The notes below the pieces were generated by a model, which was not told the DNA's origin, made no database searches, and saw only the letters and a list, made by a program, of their open reading frames with translations. DNA of 64,000 nucleotides from Xenopus tropicalis (taxonomy: Eukaryota > Chordata > Amphibia > Anura > Pipidae), in assembly GCF_000004195.4 (NCBI RefSeq), contig NC_030681.2:27108982-27172981 (forward strand), in the 5' to 3' direction. Positions within the stretch are counted from its first letter, which is position 1. Every line of letters starts with the position of its first letter. Of the stretch, positions 20,225-31,191 are shown piece by piece. The position numbers and the translations under genes were made by a program.

Positions 20225-20829
20225 TCTGTACCATTTTGTTTCGCTGTAAAATGTTGTGCGTCAAAAAACATTGTTGTCCCATAATAATCTCAAAGCAATA
20301 TATACCATAATAATCACAAACCATATATATCCCATAATAATCACAAACCATATATATCCCATAGTAAAATCAAACCAATATATCCCATAATAATCACAAA
20401 CCATATATATAGGACTTTTGAAATCTGTTATGATATATGTGTCCATATTATACATTACATTACATTAACATTTATTTATAAAGCGCCAACATATTCCGCA
20501 GCGCTGTACAATAAGTGGGTTACATACATTGGACATACAGAGTAACATATAAAGCAATCAATAACCGATACAAGAGGTGAAGAGGGCCCTGCCCAAAAGA
20601 GCTTACAATCTACATTTTAGAAAATATTTTCTATTTTCATTCTTTTGGTATTTTAGAAACAAATATCTTGTTATGGAATTGCAAAAATTCCATCATGTTT
20701 TGAAACTTTATGTTGCCCTGAAAAAAAAATGATATATCGTTTTCGTTGGTAAACTAAAATTGCCCCCATAAAATGGCCCTAAAGTAAAATATCACAAAAT
20801 GTTAAAAACTTGTGTGGCAGTGAAAGGGT
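20225..20829. mobile_element. piggyBac-type right end with minisatellite (copy B)
   Basis: Duplicate of 14130-14607, ending GGCAGTGAAAGGG plus TTAA. Five 27-bp units are present, and the L2-type tail at 20449-20617 interrupts it. Confidence 0.62.
20449..20617 (-). mobile_element. L2/CR1-type 3' tail inserted only in duplicate B
   Basis: Minus-strand tail with the same blocks as 16858-17022 (GCGCTGCGGAATATGTTGG, GCGCTTTATAAATAAATG), starting with a short ATTAC run. In A the corresponding site reads CATATTATAGAAAATATT without the insert (about 14391). Confidence 0.8.
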
Positions 20830-20879
20830 TAAAGACAATTCTATGCTAGAAAACACATTAGGTTGTGGTTTAGTTACTA

Positions 20880-21077
20880 TTGTGTGATCACCATAGCAAC
20901 CGCATTGTGACATCACTGATAAGTAAACACAAGCTCATTAGTATGCGGTTACCATGGCAACACTGATAAGATCCGTTTGCTTATCTTGCATTATGTGGTT
21001 ACCGTAGCAACCGCATTGTGACATCACTGACAAGCTCATTAGTATGCAGTTACCATGGCAACAGCAGGCTATATAAG
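20880..21077 (+). promoter_or_regulatory. TATA promoter with RFX X-box cluster, gene B
   Basis: GTTACCATGGCAAC at 20948-20961, GTTACCGTAGCAAC at 20998-21011 and GTTACCATGGCAAC at 21049-21062. A degenerate ATCACCATAGCAAC lies just upstream (about 20887-20900). Two TGACATCA motifs are kept, and TATATAAG is at 21070-21077. A few substitutions separate it from copy A, for example GCGGTT versus GCAGTT next to the third site, but none falls in an X-box core or the TATA box. Confidence 0.8.
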
Positions 21078-21164
21078 CCTGACACTGAGCACAGAGCTCA
21101 GTTCGAAGTGGGACTTGCTTCGAACAACATCTGCTGACTAGAGCTCAGCAACCTTTCCTTAGCA

Positions 21165-22664
21165 ATGAATTTTCCACCTTTCATTGCTTTTCTTATTTTA
21201 TTGGAACAATGTTTTCATTCATCTGATCGATCATCACTGACCCAGAAAGTAATCCTGACTCCAGAAGAATTTGAATTATTGAGAAATGTTAAAGATACAG
21301 ATATTGAAGAGATCTACCCATTGGGTTCAGTTATCCTAATGGTATTTTCCTTGGCAGTTACCATTAACTGGACTGTTGGCCATTATTGGAGACAGCCCTA
21401 CAGAAGGGGGGCGGGTTGGGCCCATCTATTATCAGTAATGATATTCACAGCCCTTCTTTATACCCGTCACACATCACTGGAGTTCCACAAAGGAAACCCA
21501 GAATATGAAGAAATAGAGAATGACGAAGATGAAGAGAATGACGAGAACTTGTTAGTTTATCTCTTTGCTCTCCTTGTATTTATCTTCGTATTCACCATTG
21601 ACTGGTGTTGGAGTAACATTGCTAAAAAGCTCACTGGTGTTTCTCCCAGCCAGACCAGCCATAAGAGGCATCTAGAAGAGAGGCCCTTGGTTGGTCAAGG
21701 CTTACTTGGAGAAGAGGAACTGCAACAACATCTTCCACAAAAAACTCTGAGGATATTTATTGCCACCTGGAATATGAATGAAAAAAAGGATCTTCCAGAG
21801 AGACTGGATGATTTCCTGTTTCCATTGGGCGCCGAGTCTGCACAAGACCTGTATGTAATCGGAGTGCAAGAAGGCTGCCCCAACAGGCAAGAATGGCAAA
21901 ACCGTCTGCAGCTGACACTGGGGCATCGTTATGTCTTGCTCCACTCAGCAGCTCACGGTGTCCTGTACCTGTCTCTGTTTATCAGGCGAGATCTCGTGTG
22001 GTTCTGCTCTGAGGTTGAATGTGCAACCGTCACTACGAGATTCTTCCCGATGATTAAGACCAAAGGGGCTGTGGCTGCTTCATTTACATTCTTTGGAACC
22101 TCATTCCTTTTTATCAATGCCCACTTTGCGGCAGGAGATTCCAAAGTAAAGCAAAGAATCCAGAATTATGAGAAAATAATCAAAGACCTGCAGCTCCCAA
22201 AAAATGTTCCTGACACAAACCCCGTTTACTCTGATCCCGACGATGTGACGAGCCGGTTTGACGAAGTCTTCTGGTTTGGGGACTTCAATTTCCGCTTGAG
22301 CAAGAGTCGGAGGGAAGTTGATTCCATCCTAGAGAACCTTCCAGAGAATGATATGAGGTCCCTCCTGCAGTATGATCAGCTGTCAGAAGAGGTGACTAAA
22401 GGTTCTATATTCAAAGGATTTAAGGAAGGCGAAATCCATTTCCGCCCCACATATAGATTTAATATCGGATCCGATGACTATGACACCAGTAAGAAACAGA
22501 GGACGCCTTCCTACACTGATCGAGTGATGTACAAGAGCCGGAATCAGGATGATATCCATGTTCTGAAATATGGCTCTTGTTCCCTTATGAGACAATCGGA
22601 CCACAAACCTGTTTTTGGACTATTTGAAGTATTGATAAAACCAGGGTCCACTAACATTCCTTAG
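21165..22664 (+). CDS. INPP5E-like inositol-polyphosphate 5-phosphatase, membrane-anchored, intronless (copy B)
   Basis: Second 499-codon copy with the same start context, length and stop as gene A. All catalytic motifs of gene A are unchanged (TWNMN, GVQEG, NAHFAAGD, WFGDFNFR, TPSYTDRV, SDHKPV), as are the N-terminal hydrophobic segments. Eight residues differ: F39L, N109K, E126D, L174P, L217F, T223A, L296M and K343Q (A to B). Six further codons differ silently. None of the eight hits a catalytic residue. Like gene A it lacks introns and the INPP5E CAAX tail. It reads as a functional candidate and a recent paralogue; expression and localisation cannot be seen from the sequence. Confidence 0.93.
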   Translation: MNFPPFIAFLILLEQCFHSSDRSSLTQKVILTPEEFELLRNVKDTDIEEIYPLGSVILMVFSLAVTINWTVGHYWRQPYRRGAGWAHLLSVMIFTALLYTRHTSLEFHKGNPEYEEIENDEDEENDENLLVYLFALLVFIFVFTIDWCWSNIAKKLTGVSPSQTSHKRHLEERPLVGQGLLGEEELQQHLPQKTLRIFIATWNMNEKKDLPERLDDFLFPLGAESAQDLYVIGVQEGCPNRQEWQNRLQLTLGHRYVLLHSAAHGVLYLSLFIRRDLVWFCSEVECATVTTRFFPMIKTKGAVAASFTFFGTSFLFINAHFAAGDSKVKQRIQNYEKIIKDLQLPKNVPDTNPVYSDPDDVTSRFDEVFWFGDFNFRLSKSRREVDSILENLPENDMRSLLQYDQLSEEVTKGSIFKGFKEGEIHFRPTYRFNIGSDDYDTSKKQRTPSYTDRVMYKSRNQDDIHVLKYGSCSLMRQSDHKPVFGLFEVLIKPGSTNIP

Positions 22665-22802
22665 ACTGTTTGAAAGAAAACTTTATTTAATGGGGCTAAA
22701 GAAAAACTGACATTAAATACATTAAATGAGAAAACCGAAAACCAACAGTCTATTGGCGTGGGGAGGGTGGGAGGGCCAATGACTTGGTTTTCTTTGCCTT
22801 TG

Positions 22803-22808
22803 AATAAA
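22803..22808 (+). terminator. poly(A) signal of gene B
   Basis: AATAAA in TTTGAATAAAACATG, at the position matching that of gene A. Confidence 0.6.
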
Positions 22809-23078
22809 ACATGCAATTGAAGCACTTGCACGTTTTGTGAATATCGCCAGTGCTGGCATTTTAGCCCAATTCCTATAGCCAGCATGGGAGGGATGGCAAG
22901 GGGGCGATTTCACACAATGAACACTCTGGGCAAAACAAGCCAAATGATAAAGCTGCTACAACCAACTGCCATATACTTATAGCACCCAACCCCACATATC
23001 TGTGACAAGATAAATACAGTGCCATGTATTATACGCCAGAACAGCAGGATAAATACAAGGCCAATTGCATGCACTGTT

Positions 23079-23240
23079 ATTATTATTATTAACAGTTATT
23101 TATAAAGCGCCAACATATTCCTCAGCGCTGTACAATAAGTGGGTTTCATACTTTGGACATACAGAGTAACATATATAGCAATCAATAACCGATACAAGAG
23201 GTGAAGAGGGCACTGCCCAAAAGAGCTTACAATCTACAAT
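23079..23240 (-). mobile_element. L2/CR1-type 3' tail (copy B of 16858-17022)
   Basis: Same tail as in duplicate A with two or three substitutions (CCTCAGCG for CCGCAGCG). It is shared by both copies, so it predates the duplication. Confidence 0.72.
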
Positions 23241-23263
23241 CTACTGTTATACCCTGGAACACA

Positions 23264-23566
23264 AGCCCCAAGAAGAACGAAACCGGTCTGTAGTTGGGAA
23301 TCTGGTCTATTTGCGTACGTATGAGGCGGTCTCCTCAACCCTTTTGACTTGTTCGTGAATCCCCACTCCTGACTCTACCTAAGCTGATCAGAACACCCTG
23401 CACTACACTGATGAGCCCCAAGAAGGGCGAAACCGGTCTGTAGTTGGGAATCTTGACTTGTTTGTGAATCCCCACTCCTGGCTCTACCTAAGCTGATCAG
23501 AACACCCTGCACTACACTGATGAGCCCCCAAGAAGGGCGAAACCGGTCTGTTGTTAGGAATCTGAT
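23264..23566. repeat. ~108-bp tandem repeat (copy B)
   Basis: Counterpart of 17038-17345 with GAAACCGGTCTGTAGTTGG units; small indels only. Confidence 0.73.
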
Positions 23567-24585
23567 CAGCTATTATCCTGGCTTCTGCTTTAAAAACCCA
23601 GTGGGTGAGCTTTAGCCTATAGGATAAACCCATGTAAATGGGATTTTTTAGGAGCCTTAAGGAATTTGTTCCCAGAATCCCTTTGGTTTATTTGCATTTG
23701 TATATATACAATCCATATACCTCTGGCATGCTATTGGTTAGTGTAGGACATAGCCCTCATTTTTCCAAAGTTTTTCCTCCTTCAGAACTAGGTACAACAC
23801 ACACATTTATAGAAGTGCTGCTTCCTTCTCTTGAGATGGGTGTCCTAATAACAGCTAATAAAATTCCCCACCTAAAATTTAGCCACAGTATTAATTGCCA
23901 GACTTCACTTCAATTAGATAACTCACTCCAAGCAACCAGTGGTGGAAACTACTCCATATACAATGCCATGCATTTACAAGAACTAATTCATATTTCTTGT
24001 GATAGGGTTCTGTATATACTGCAGTGCTCAAAGGGCAGAGTAATTTAATTCAGAAAACTGAAAGTGAAAGATCTTTCACTTTCCAACTTCCTGGTTCTTT
24101 CAGGTAACAGTTACAGGAGGAGAAGGTAGTTAATCAAATTACCACGTGTATAATGATCCTTATCTATAAGCCTAAAGAAGTGAGCAGAAGGGAACTGTCC
24201 TTATTACAAGGGAAGGATGAGGGAGGAGGTAAAGGTAAAAACAAAATAATATTCACTTAGTGATTTATAATAGAAAACATTGAAGAAAACATGGATTTTT
24301 TCATTTAAAAATATAGCCAGAATATATTTTCAAAATAAGTCCTATTTATTATGCTTATGTCAAGAAAAGGTGTATTAAGGTGTATACCACTCCTCCCATA
24401 TTGCCTGATGATGTGACCCATGACTATTGTTCGTACTTTAAGAATGTAGGCTTACACCAGACATTAGTTCAGGGATAATATCCCTGGGGTGGGCAGCTGA
24501 CCATATAGATAGCTAAACAATGGTTATGTAACCCTTTCTTGGCTGTAACCAAGCCAACAGCACAGCTAGATAGGTTTAGAGCATG

Positions 24586-25356
24586 GGGTACACGTGACTC
24601 AATCCTTCAGGATGGGCCTTCGCTAAGTGGAAGTGACCAAACGGAGCAATGGTGTAGTGCAACTACATATACAGAATGAGAGACAGACTCAGGACATATT
24701 TGTTCACACAAACACATTTTGAATACAATAAAAGCATCTAATCAGTCAGTAATGTGTAAAAACTCTCTGAGTCCCACAGGAGAAAAGCACTATAAAAACG
24801 TTATTATTATTATTATCATTATTATTATAATTCTAATATGTTATGCTGATATGTAACACATTTTAAAGATCTATACATAGCTTTTTAAAGCTCTATGTAG
24901 CCATTGTTCCCTTATTATCTGTACAGTAGGGGGTTAGCTGTTGCTTTGGTTTTAAACCATAGCGGTAACAGATTACAACAGTTTGGTTTTATTCATTGCC
25001 AAAATCATTTGAGCAAACATAAACCTTAATATTAAGTCCCATGAAATATAATACTGTGTGGATAACATTTTAGTAAAGCCAGTGCTCAGGAGTGGTTATT
25101 GCATCTGATCGTGAGAAAATGAATTGTGGGATGTGGAACAAAACACACAACAATTATGAAAAACATGTCCTCTTTCTAAACTAGACCCTGTAGGAACACT
25201 GCGGCTGCCTCAGTTTTATTGATGACGGTTTGTGCACTGATAATTATAATATCCACCTGTATTAGTTATAACATTAGGTAACAAGGGGGGATTTGGTGAT
25301 GTTAAGTTGTGATAAAAATAAATGTTTTTAGTGCACCACATATAGGATGTTTCAGG
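24586..25356. other. unique sequence with short ATT repeat, no gene
   Basis: Follows the right edge of duplicate B. A (TTA)n microsatellite lies at 24801-24834. No coding block was recognised. Confidence 0.5.
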
Positions 25357-26308
25357 TACAGGTATGGGACCCGTCATCTGGAAATTCATTATCCAAAAAG
25401 TTCCGAATTACGGAAAGGCCATTTCCCATAGACTCCATTTTAAGGAAATGATTTGCATTATTAAAAAATATTTCCTATTTCTCTGTAATAAAGCAGTATC
25501 TTGTACTAGATCCCAACTGAGATATAATTATCCCTTATTGGGGGCAGAACAGCCCTATTGGGTTTATTTCATGGTTAAATGATTCCCTTTTCTCTGTAAT
25601 AATAAAACAGTACCTGTACTTGATCCCAACTAAGATATAATTACCCCTTATTGGGGGCAGAACAGCCCTATTGGGTTTATTTAATGGTTAAATGATTCCC
25701 TTTTCTCTGTAATAATAAAACAGTACCTGTACTTGATCCCAACTAAGATATAATTACCCCTTATTGGGGGCAGAACAGCCCTATTGGGTTTATTTAATGG
25801 TTAAATGATTCCCTTTTCTCTGTAATAATAAAACAGTACCTGTACTTGATCCCAACTAAGATATAATTACCCCTTATTGGGGGCAGAACAATCCTATTGG
25901 GTTTATTTAATGGTTAAATGATTCCCTTTTCTCTGTAATAATAAAACAGTACCTGTACTTGATCCCAACTAAGATATAATTACCCCTTATTGGGGGCAGA
26001 ACAATCCTATTGGGTTTATTTAATGGTTAAATGATTCCCTTTTCTCTGTAATAATAAAACAGTACCTGTACTTGATCCCAACTAAGATATAATTACCCCT
26101 TATTGGGGCAGAACAGCCCTATTGGGTTTATTTCATGGTTAAATGATTCCCTTTTCTCTGTAATAATAAAACAGTACTTGTACTTGATCCCATCTAATCC
26201 TTATTGGTGGCAAAACAATACTATTGGGTTTATTTAATGTTTCATTTTTTAGCAGACTTAAGTTATGGAGATCCTGAGCATTCTGGATAAAAGGTCCAAT
26301 ACCTCTAC
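25357..26308. mobile_element. MITE (TACAGGTATGGGACC family) with internal 113-bp expansion
   Basis: The left end TACAGGTATGGGACC and the right end GGTCCAATACCTCTA are inverted. Other copies are at 33947-34276, 40645-40884 and, as a fragment, 59035-59105. The interior is expanded by tandem repeats (next entry), tripling the usual ~330-bp size. Confidence 0.78.
25446..26240. repeat. 113-bp minisatellite, about seven units
   Basis: Units containing AATGATTCCCTTTTCTCTG and ACCCCTTATTGGGGGCAGAA recur at 25578, 25691, 25804, 25917, 26030 and 26142, a spacing of 113,113,113,113,112. The first and last units are diverged. Confidence 0.92.
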
Positions 26309-27571
26309 AGTGGAGCACAACTAATAAGTCACTGAATAGACATGATGTAGGAATGGCTACAGATAATTTTGAGTGATAACACTTTGGCCATTGGAGGGTT
26401 GTTTGAGTGTTCTCATGTCAGATATTTAAGTCTTATATATCCCAGTGTTATGTATTCCATTATACTTTATGTCACTTTTTCAAATAAAAGTTCTATCTTC
26501 AGCTAACTACCACATATGGGGTACATGAGGTGTGCTTGTAGGTTCAGGAATTGCGTGGGCTTACATACAATTGACATGAAGCCAATGTAAGGGAAATAAA
26601 TGTTGGACCTTTTCCTTTCTGGCATACGCTCATTACCCCTGTGTGCTATGGGCTATTCCTCTGGCGTCTCTGCTTCTAGTTACAATTCTATAACCATCAT
26701 TGGTCACTGCCAGCCAATCACTGTACTATCCTCCATACACCCCTTTCTGTGCCCTGCCCATTGCACAAGCTTGGCACTCGTTAAATCATTTTTACATCAT
26801 TTATGCCCAATGAATGGTTGTCCCATAGTGCTCAGCTCACAATCTGTGGAGTCAGAGCCATAATGAGAGTAAGTGACATGCAGAGGGTACAATTAGTTGA
26901 CATGGGAATTGCCCTCCAGGCGTTCCCAAGTGCTGCAGTTGTGTGTCTTATACAGCCAGCCACTCCATTCCTCATTTTCTTATAGAAGTATCCCACAGAA
27001 AGAAGAAAGATATATGAGCTACAGAATTCCGAATGAGTGAGATTTCCTGCCCTGTGTTGATGAATGTGCTTGTTCCCATGAATATTCACAGCAACCTGCA
27101 TACTAATATACTAATTAGAATTCAACTTTAATTCACCAATCCTTAATTAAAGCTAAGAGGGCTCAAATTTGATTTCTGACTGAGATCAAAAGGTGTTTAA
27201 AAAGTTCAAAGTGATAGAATCAACTCAGTATTTTCTAAAACTTTAAGGCCAGAAACTGTTGTAAACATTTGAGTGGGGGTTCAATACATGAGACAATGGA
27301 GATCATTTGCAAAAATGCTGTATATTGGTACTGCTTTTCCATATTTCTCTGGACAAGTGGAGCATTCTATCCCAACAGGCCGTGGGTTGGTGCCAGAGAG
27401 AGAACACTTAAACAGGGATTCATGGAAGGTGTCTCTATGTTTCTATTGACAAGTGGAGTATTGAGAATTCTATCCCTAAATGCTGTGAGTTAGTGACAGA
27501 TGAAAAACAGTCAAAAGGGGATTCATAAAAATTGTCTTCATGTTTCTATTGACAAGTGGAATACTCTATCC
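26309..27571. other. unique sequence with ~100-bp diverged direct repeats
   Basis: From 27340 the block TCTATCCC...GATTCATGG...TTGACAAGTGGA recurs at about 27345, 27460, 27566 and (interrupted) 27890. The hAT insertion at 27572 splits one unit. No gene was recognised in 26309-27340. Confidence 0.5.
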
Positions 27572-27868
27572 CAGTGGTGGGCAAACTGCGGCTCTTGAGC
27601 CACAAGCTGCTCTTTAGCCCCTTGAATTTGGCTCTTCAGGTGCTGGCTTGCACGTACAGTGCGATCGCATTTTCGTTGCCCGTAGCAAAAATCAGCAGGA
27701 AGGGGTGGTCTGTGGGTTACGGGAGACGTGGCGCAGGCGAGGGGTGGGATACGCAGTGCAGGGGAGGCTTGCTCGTTTCATGCACGAGTGAGTCAGTGAC
27801 AGTCTGCAAAAAATTTGGCTCTCAAAAGAAATTTCAATCTCTGTTTTGTTGATATTTGGCTCAGTTGA
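27572..27868. mobile_element. hAT-type element, CAGTGGTGGGCAAACTG end
   Basis: The left end CAGTGGTGGGCAAACTGCGG is a classic hAT end, and the right part has TTTGGCTCTCAAAAGAAAT and TTGGCTCAGTTGACTAATAAG. The last bases of the right terminal repeat appear lost. GC-rich centre. Confidence 0.7.
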
Positions 27869-29214
27869 CTAATAAGTTTTTATTAGTTATTGCCAGATGG
27901 AGAACAGTTGGAAGGGGATTCATGGAAGATGTCCCTTGAATTTTTCCTCCTCTGTATCTGGACAATGCCAAGTAAGAACTGTTGTTATTGTGGAACCCAC
28001 TTAGTGAATTGCATTTCTGTGTCACTGGGCGAGGGGACCTGTGTTGCTCCTATGTGCCCAACTATATATGCAGTTTTGCATTTGGCATGATGAAGTGCTT
28101 CTGATTACTCTTTAAGATTTCTGCCACAGTCAAAAATGACTCCAATGATTTTATTGTATCCTTCAGGTCATGGCACATGCCACTTTCAAGCACTTTGTTA
28201 CCCAAGCATTTTGTAGTTCCATGGAAGCAGCCTGAATGAATGGGAATCACCTGGAAGATCCTGAAGCCAAGCAACAGCCAATTATTGCTCAACAACTTGC
28301 AGTGCCTCATTTTCAAGGGAGAAGCTCCTGGCATTTGACAGCACTGGGTGTTTGCAGGTGATTCCCATTCACAGTAGTTGGGGGCAATTTGTGTGTGTTG
28401 TCTCTGTCCTATACAGCAAGAAAACACTACTTCTGTGCTTTAGTCACTGCAGCAAACTTGAATCTCAGCCTATGATCCCTCAAGCATAGAAAGTATCCAA
28501 TTTACAGTAAATACTATACCTTGCCTCCTAATAAATCCACAGGGAAATGGTATTAAGGCACTTATCTTACCATCCTAATTTAAAACATTGTCATTACTAC
28601 AGGAAAATGTTTATTAATAAAAGTAATTTGGAGTCTTCGGTTGATCTGTAAGTGCTCTATAAAACAAGTAAATATATTGATGGCCAAGAGACAGAGACAA
28701 AAAGCGCAGCTAAGCCGGACTCTTTATTCTCATTCAGTTCCACACATTAGATGTATATCTAGCATGTTGAACTCATTATAGAGGTATTTGAACAGGAAAA
28801 ATGCCAAGTTTTAGCCAATAACTTGACTTTAATTTTACCCCACGAGTTAATCTTGAAAAATAAATTAGGCCTCACATTTCCCATCCCATTTCACCTACAT
28901 TTCCGTCTATCACATGGGTAATTGTCAACTGCATCTGGTTTCAGTGACTCAGGCACTCATTATTGTCAGGCAGGAAAATGAATGATGGGATAAAGTAATA
29001 AAAGGAGTCATAGAAATATTGAACAAGTTGGGTGTTTTATGGTTTTTCCAGTATGAAATAAGTTTATAATGACAATCTTTAATGTCTTACATTGATAATA
29101 CATACATATTTCTGCACCACTGGTTATTGGGTGTCTCAAAGGGATTTTATTTGTTTATTTTAAAGGAAAACTAAAGCCCAAATACATATGACTAATAGGT
29201 TTGGGTTAAATAAT
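27869..29214. other. unique sequence, no gene seen
   Basis: Includes a 121-codon minus-strand frame (28062-28427) without recognisable motif. A TTAAAGGAAAACTAAAGCCC end near 29160 suggests a T2-type MITE edge. Confidence 0.45.
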
Positions 29215-29416
29215 TCACCAGGCATTGAGTCACTGTGAATTCCCACATTTTGCCATTGGTGAAAGTGTGGGCCGCGGGCAAAAATTGCCGCCCGTATAAA
29301 AAATAGTCATGTGTGTAAAAAAAATGGTACGGGTCAAAAAAGTGACACGTGACAAAAAAAAAATGATGTGCGCCATTTTTGCCATTTCACAATGGGAGAG
29401 ATACGCCCATCACCAA
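29215..29416. mobile_element. diverged relic of the GCGAATC-type MITE family
   Basis: Ends CACTGTGAATTCCCACATTTTG and GATACGCCCATCACCAAT resemble the family ends with many changes; the interior has GGGTCAAAAAAGTGACACG. Confidence 0.45.
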
Positions 29417-29670
29417 TGACTAGATATGTAATGTACTGGCATAGAGTCTTCCACAGGACCTCCCCATCTTGGATCCTGTTAGGCCATCTTCAGGGCTTAT
29501 TTTTGGCATTCTGCTCTTTACTAGGACTCTTATTAGTTCATATAAATATATACAGTGCATTCCATGCAACCATAACTCATAAAGTATGACTTGTATCCTC
29601 TTTCTCTTCGTAATTTAGTATGTACTTATGGCAATAGGTCTGGGGGGCCTTTGATGCCCCTTTTACACTA

Positions 29671-29856
29671 AGGGGTATATTTATCATGCTATGTAAGTGG
29701 AGTGAAGCATTACCAGTGATGTTTCCCAGAGCAACCAATCAGCAATTAGATTTCAACAGTTAGAAAACCAAAGCAAAGCATCTGATTGGCTGCTATAAGC
29801 AACATCACTGGTAATGTTTTACTCCACTTTTTACACAGCATGATAAATATACCCCT
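29671..29856. mobile_element. 186-bp MITE with perfect 20-bp ends
   Basis: AGGGGTATATTTATCATGCT at the left and its exact reverse complement at the right. Inside, GTGGAGT...CCAGTGATGTT pairs with AACATCACTGG...ACTCCAC, so the whole element folds. Confidence 0.88.
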
Positions 29857-30540
29857 AAGAAAATGTGGAACAGGTGAAGTGAAGTTTCATTTTAAATATA
29901 ACCAAAATAACCACTAAAAATGCCAAAGACATAGGATTCCCCTAGAGCACAGGTAAAAATGAATATTGCTCATTATGGGGATATCCAACCAATGGTTCTT
30001 TAACTACAATATGCAGCTTTGGGTTGCCAGGGGCTGCTGGGAATTGCAGCTGTATGTTGGACCTCCCTGAGATATTCTCCTGCGGTATGTCTGCATTTCT
30101 ATGTAAATGGAGAGAAAACCACTTAATTAAACACAGTTTTGAATAAAAAATTGGACATTCTTTAATAAATTTTAATATAATTTGACATTATTTTATTTGG
30201 ATTAAACTTTGAACCTAAACAAATCTTATTTTCAGTTTCATGCTACCAGTTGAAATTCAATTATGCTTTTTTTCTACACTGTGCTTGTTTATTTGCCCTT
30301 TTTTGGCACTTGGCTGCTAAACTCTGTGAGTGCTTTTGGCAAGGTTTGGTAACTAAGTAGAAACACTACAAGGATTTACAAACTCAGCTCTATGTACAGA
30401 TATTCACAGCCACTCTATAAAGATAGGCGCTCTGAGAAAGCATGCACGGTATTTAAAGAAAAATGTTCTCCTTTTCATTAGCAGAGGTTCCCTTGTATTA
30501 TTTTTTAAGAACTTACATTTAAATGTTATGTTATGATGTT

Positions 30541-30636
30541 TGCTTTTAAAGAGGTGACCAGAAAATTCTACCTGCTGATTGGTTGCTATAGGTTACTGCT
30601 CCTGGGAAAATATAGTGCCTTTTATTACATAACCCC
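30541..30636. mobile_element. half-copy of the AGTAACCCATAGCAACC MITE family
   Basis: Contains GGTGACCAGAAAATTCTACC, TGATTGGTTGCTATAGG and AGTGCCTTTTATTACATAAC, shared with 46801-47060 and 51815-51966; only one half remains. Confidence 0.68.
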
Positions 30637-31191
30637 AATAGGGAGCTGCTGTGTTTGGAATCTAATGTATTGGTAAGTGGGGGATACCATGTCCATGACA
30701 TTCACGAGTTCTCATCTCCTTGTCACTTCTGCTTGTAAAAATAGTGCAGTATGGGCAAACGTATATGGACACCCCATCTAACTATTGTCTTGGTGTGGTT
30801 ATCTAAGCCAAAGTCGACATTGTTTGCATCCAACCTTATTATTAGTGGCAAAAGTGGAAGCAAAACCCACCAAAAATGTTACAAAACCTAGTAGAAAGCC
30901 TTTTCAGGAAACTAGAGGCTCTTATAGCAAAGGAGGACCAATTTCATATAAATACCCTAGATTTAGGGTGTGCATCGTGCATATGTCCCACAAAAGGTTT
31001 ATTATACCATCTACTTCATGGCTAAGGATAGAAATAAGAGGGGTCAGACTTTATTTTTTAGTGGTGCGCCATGAACTGGTCATGAATAAATATGGCAAAG
31101 TGTTTTCACTATTTGCTAAAGCAACTTCCTTAAACACTGAAGGGTCATTTATGAAAACCTATGGCAGAAGTGGAAGAACACTAATGGTGGC
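30637..31191. other. unique sequence, no gene
   Basis: A 191-codon open frame (30785-31360) begins here and runs into the next MITE. Its last third is transposon sequence and there is no recognisable domain, so it is not called. Confidence 0.5.

Larger units (their letters stand above)
19238..24565. repeat. tandem duplicate B (~5.3 kb)
   Basis: Second copy of the segment at 13155-18884, same order and orientation. B retains the full hAT element to its left and carries a private L2-type tail (20449-20617). It has five rather than six 27-bp units and lacks the 450-bp foldback. The match ends near GCCAACAGCAC(A/G)GCTAG. Confidence 0.95.

Noticed and set aside
28062..28427. 121-codon minus-strand frame
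   Set aside because: No domain, no splice or promoter context; chance frame.
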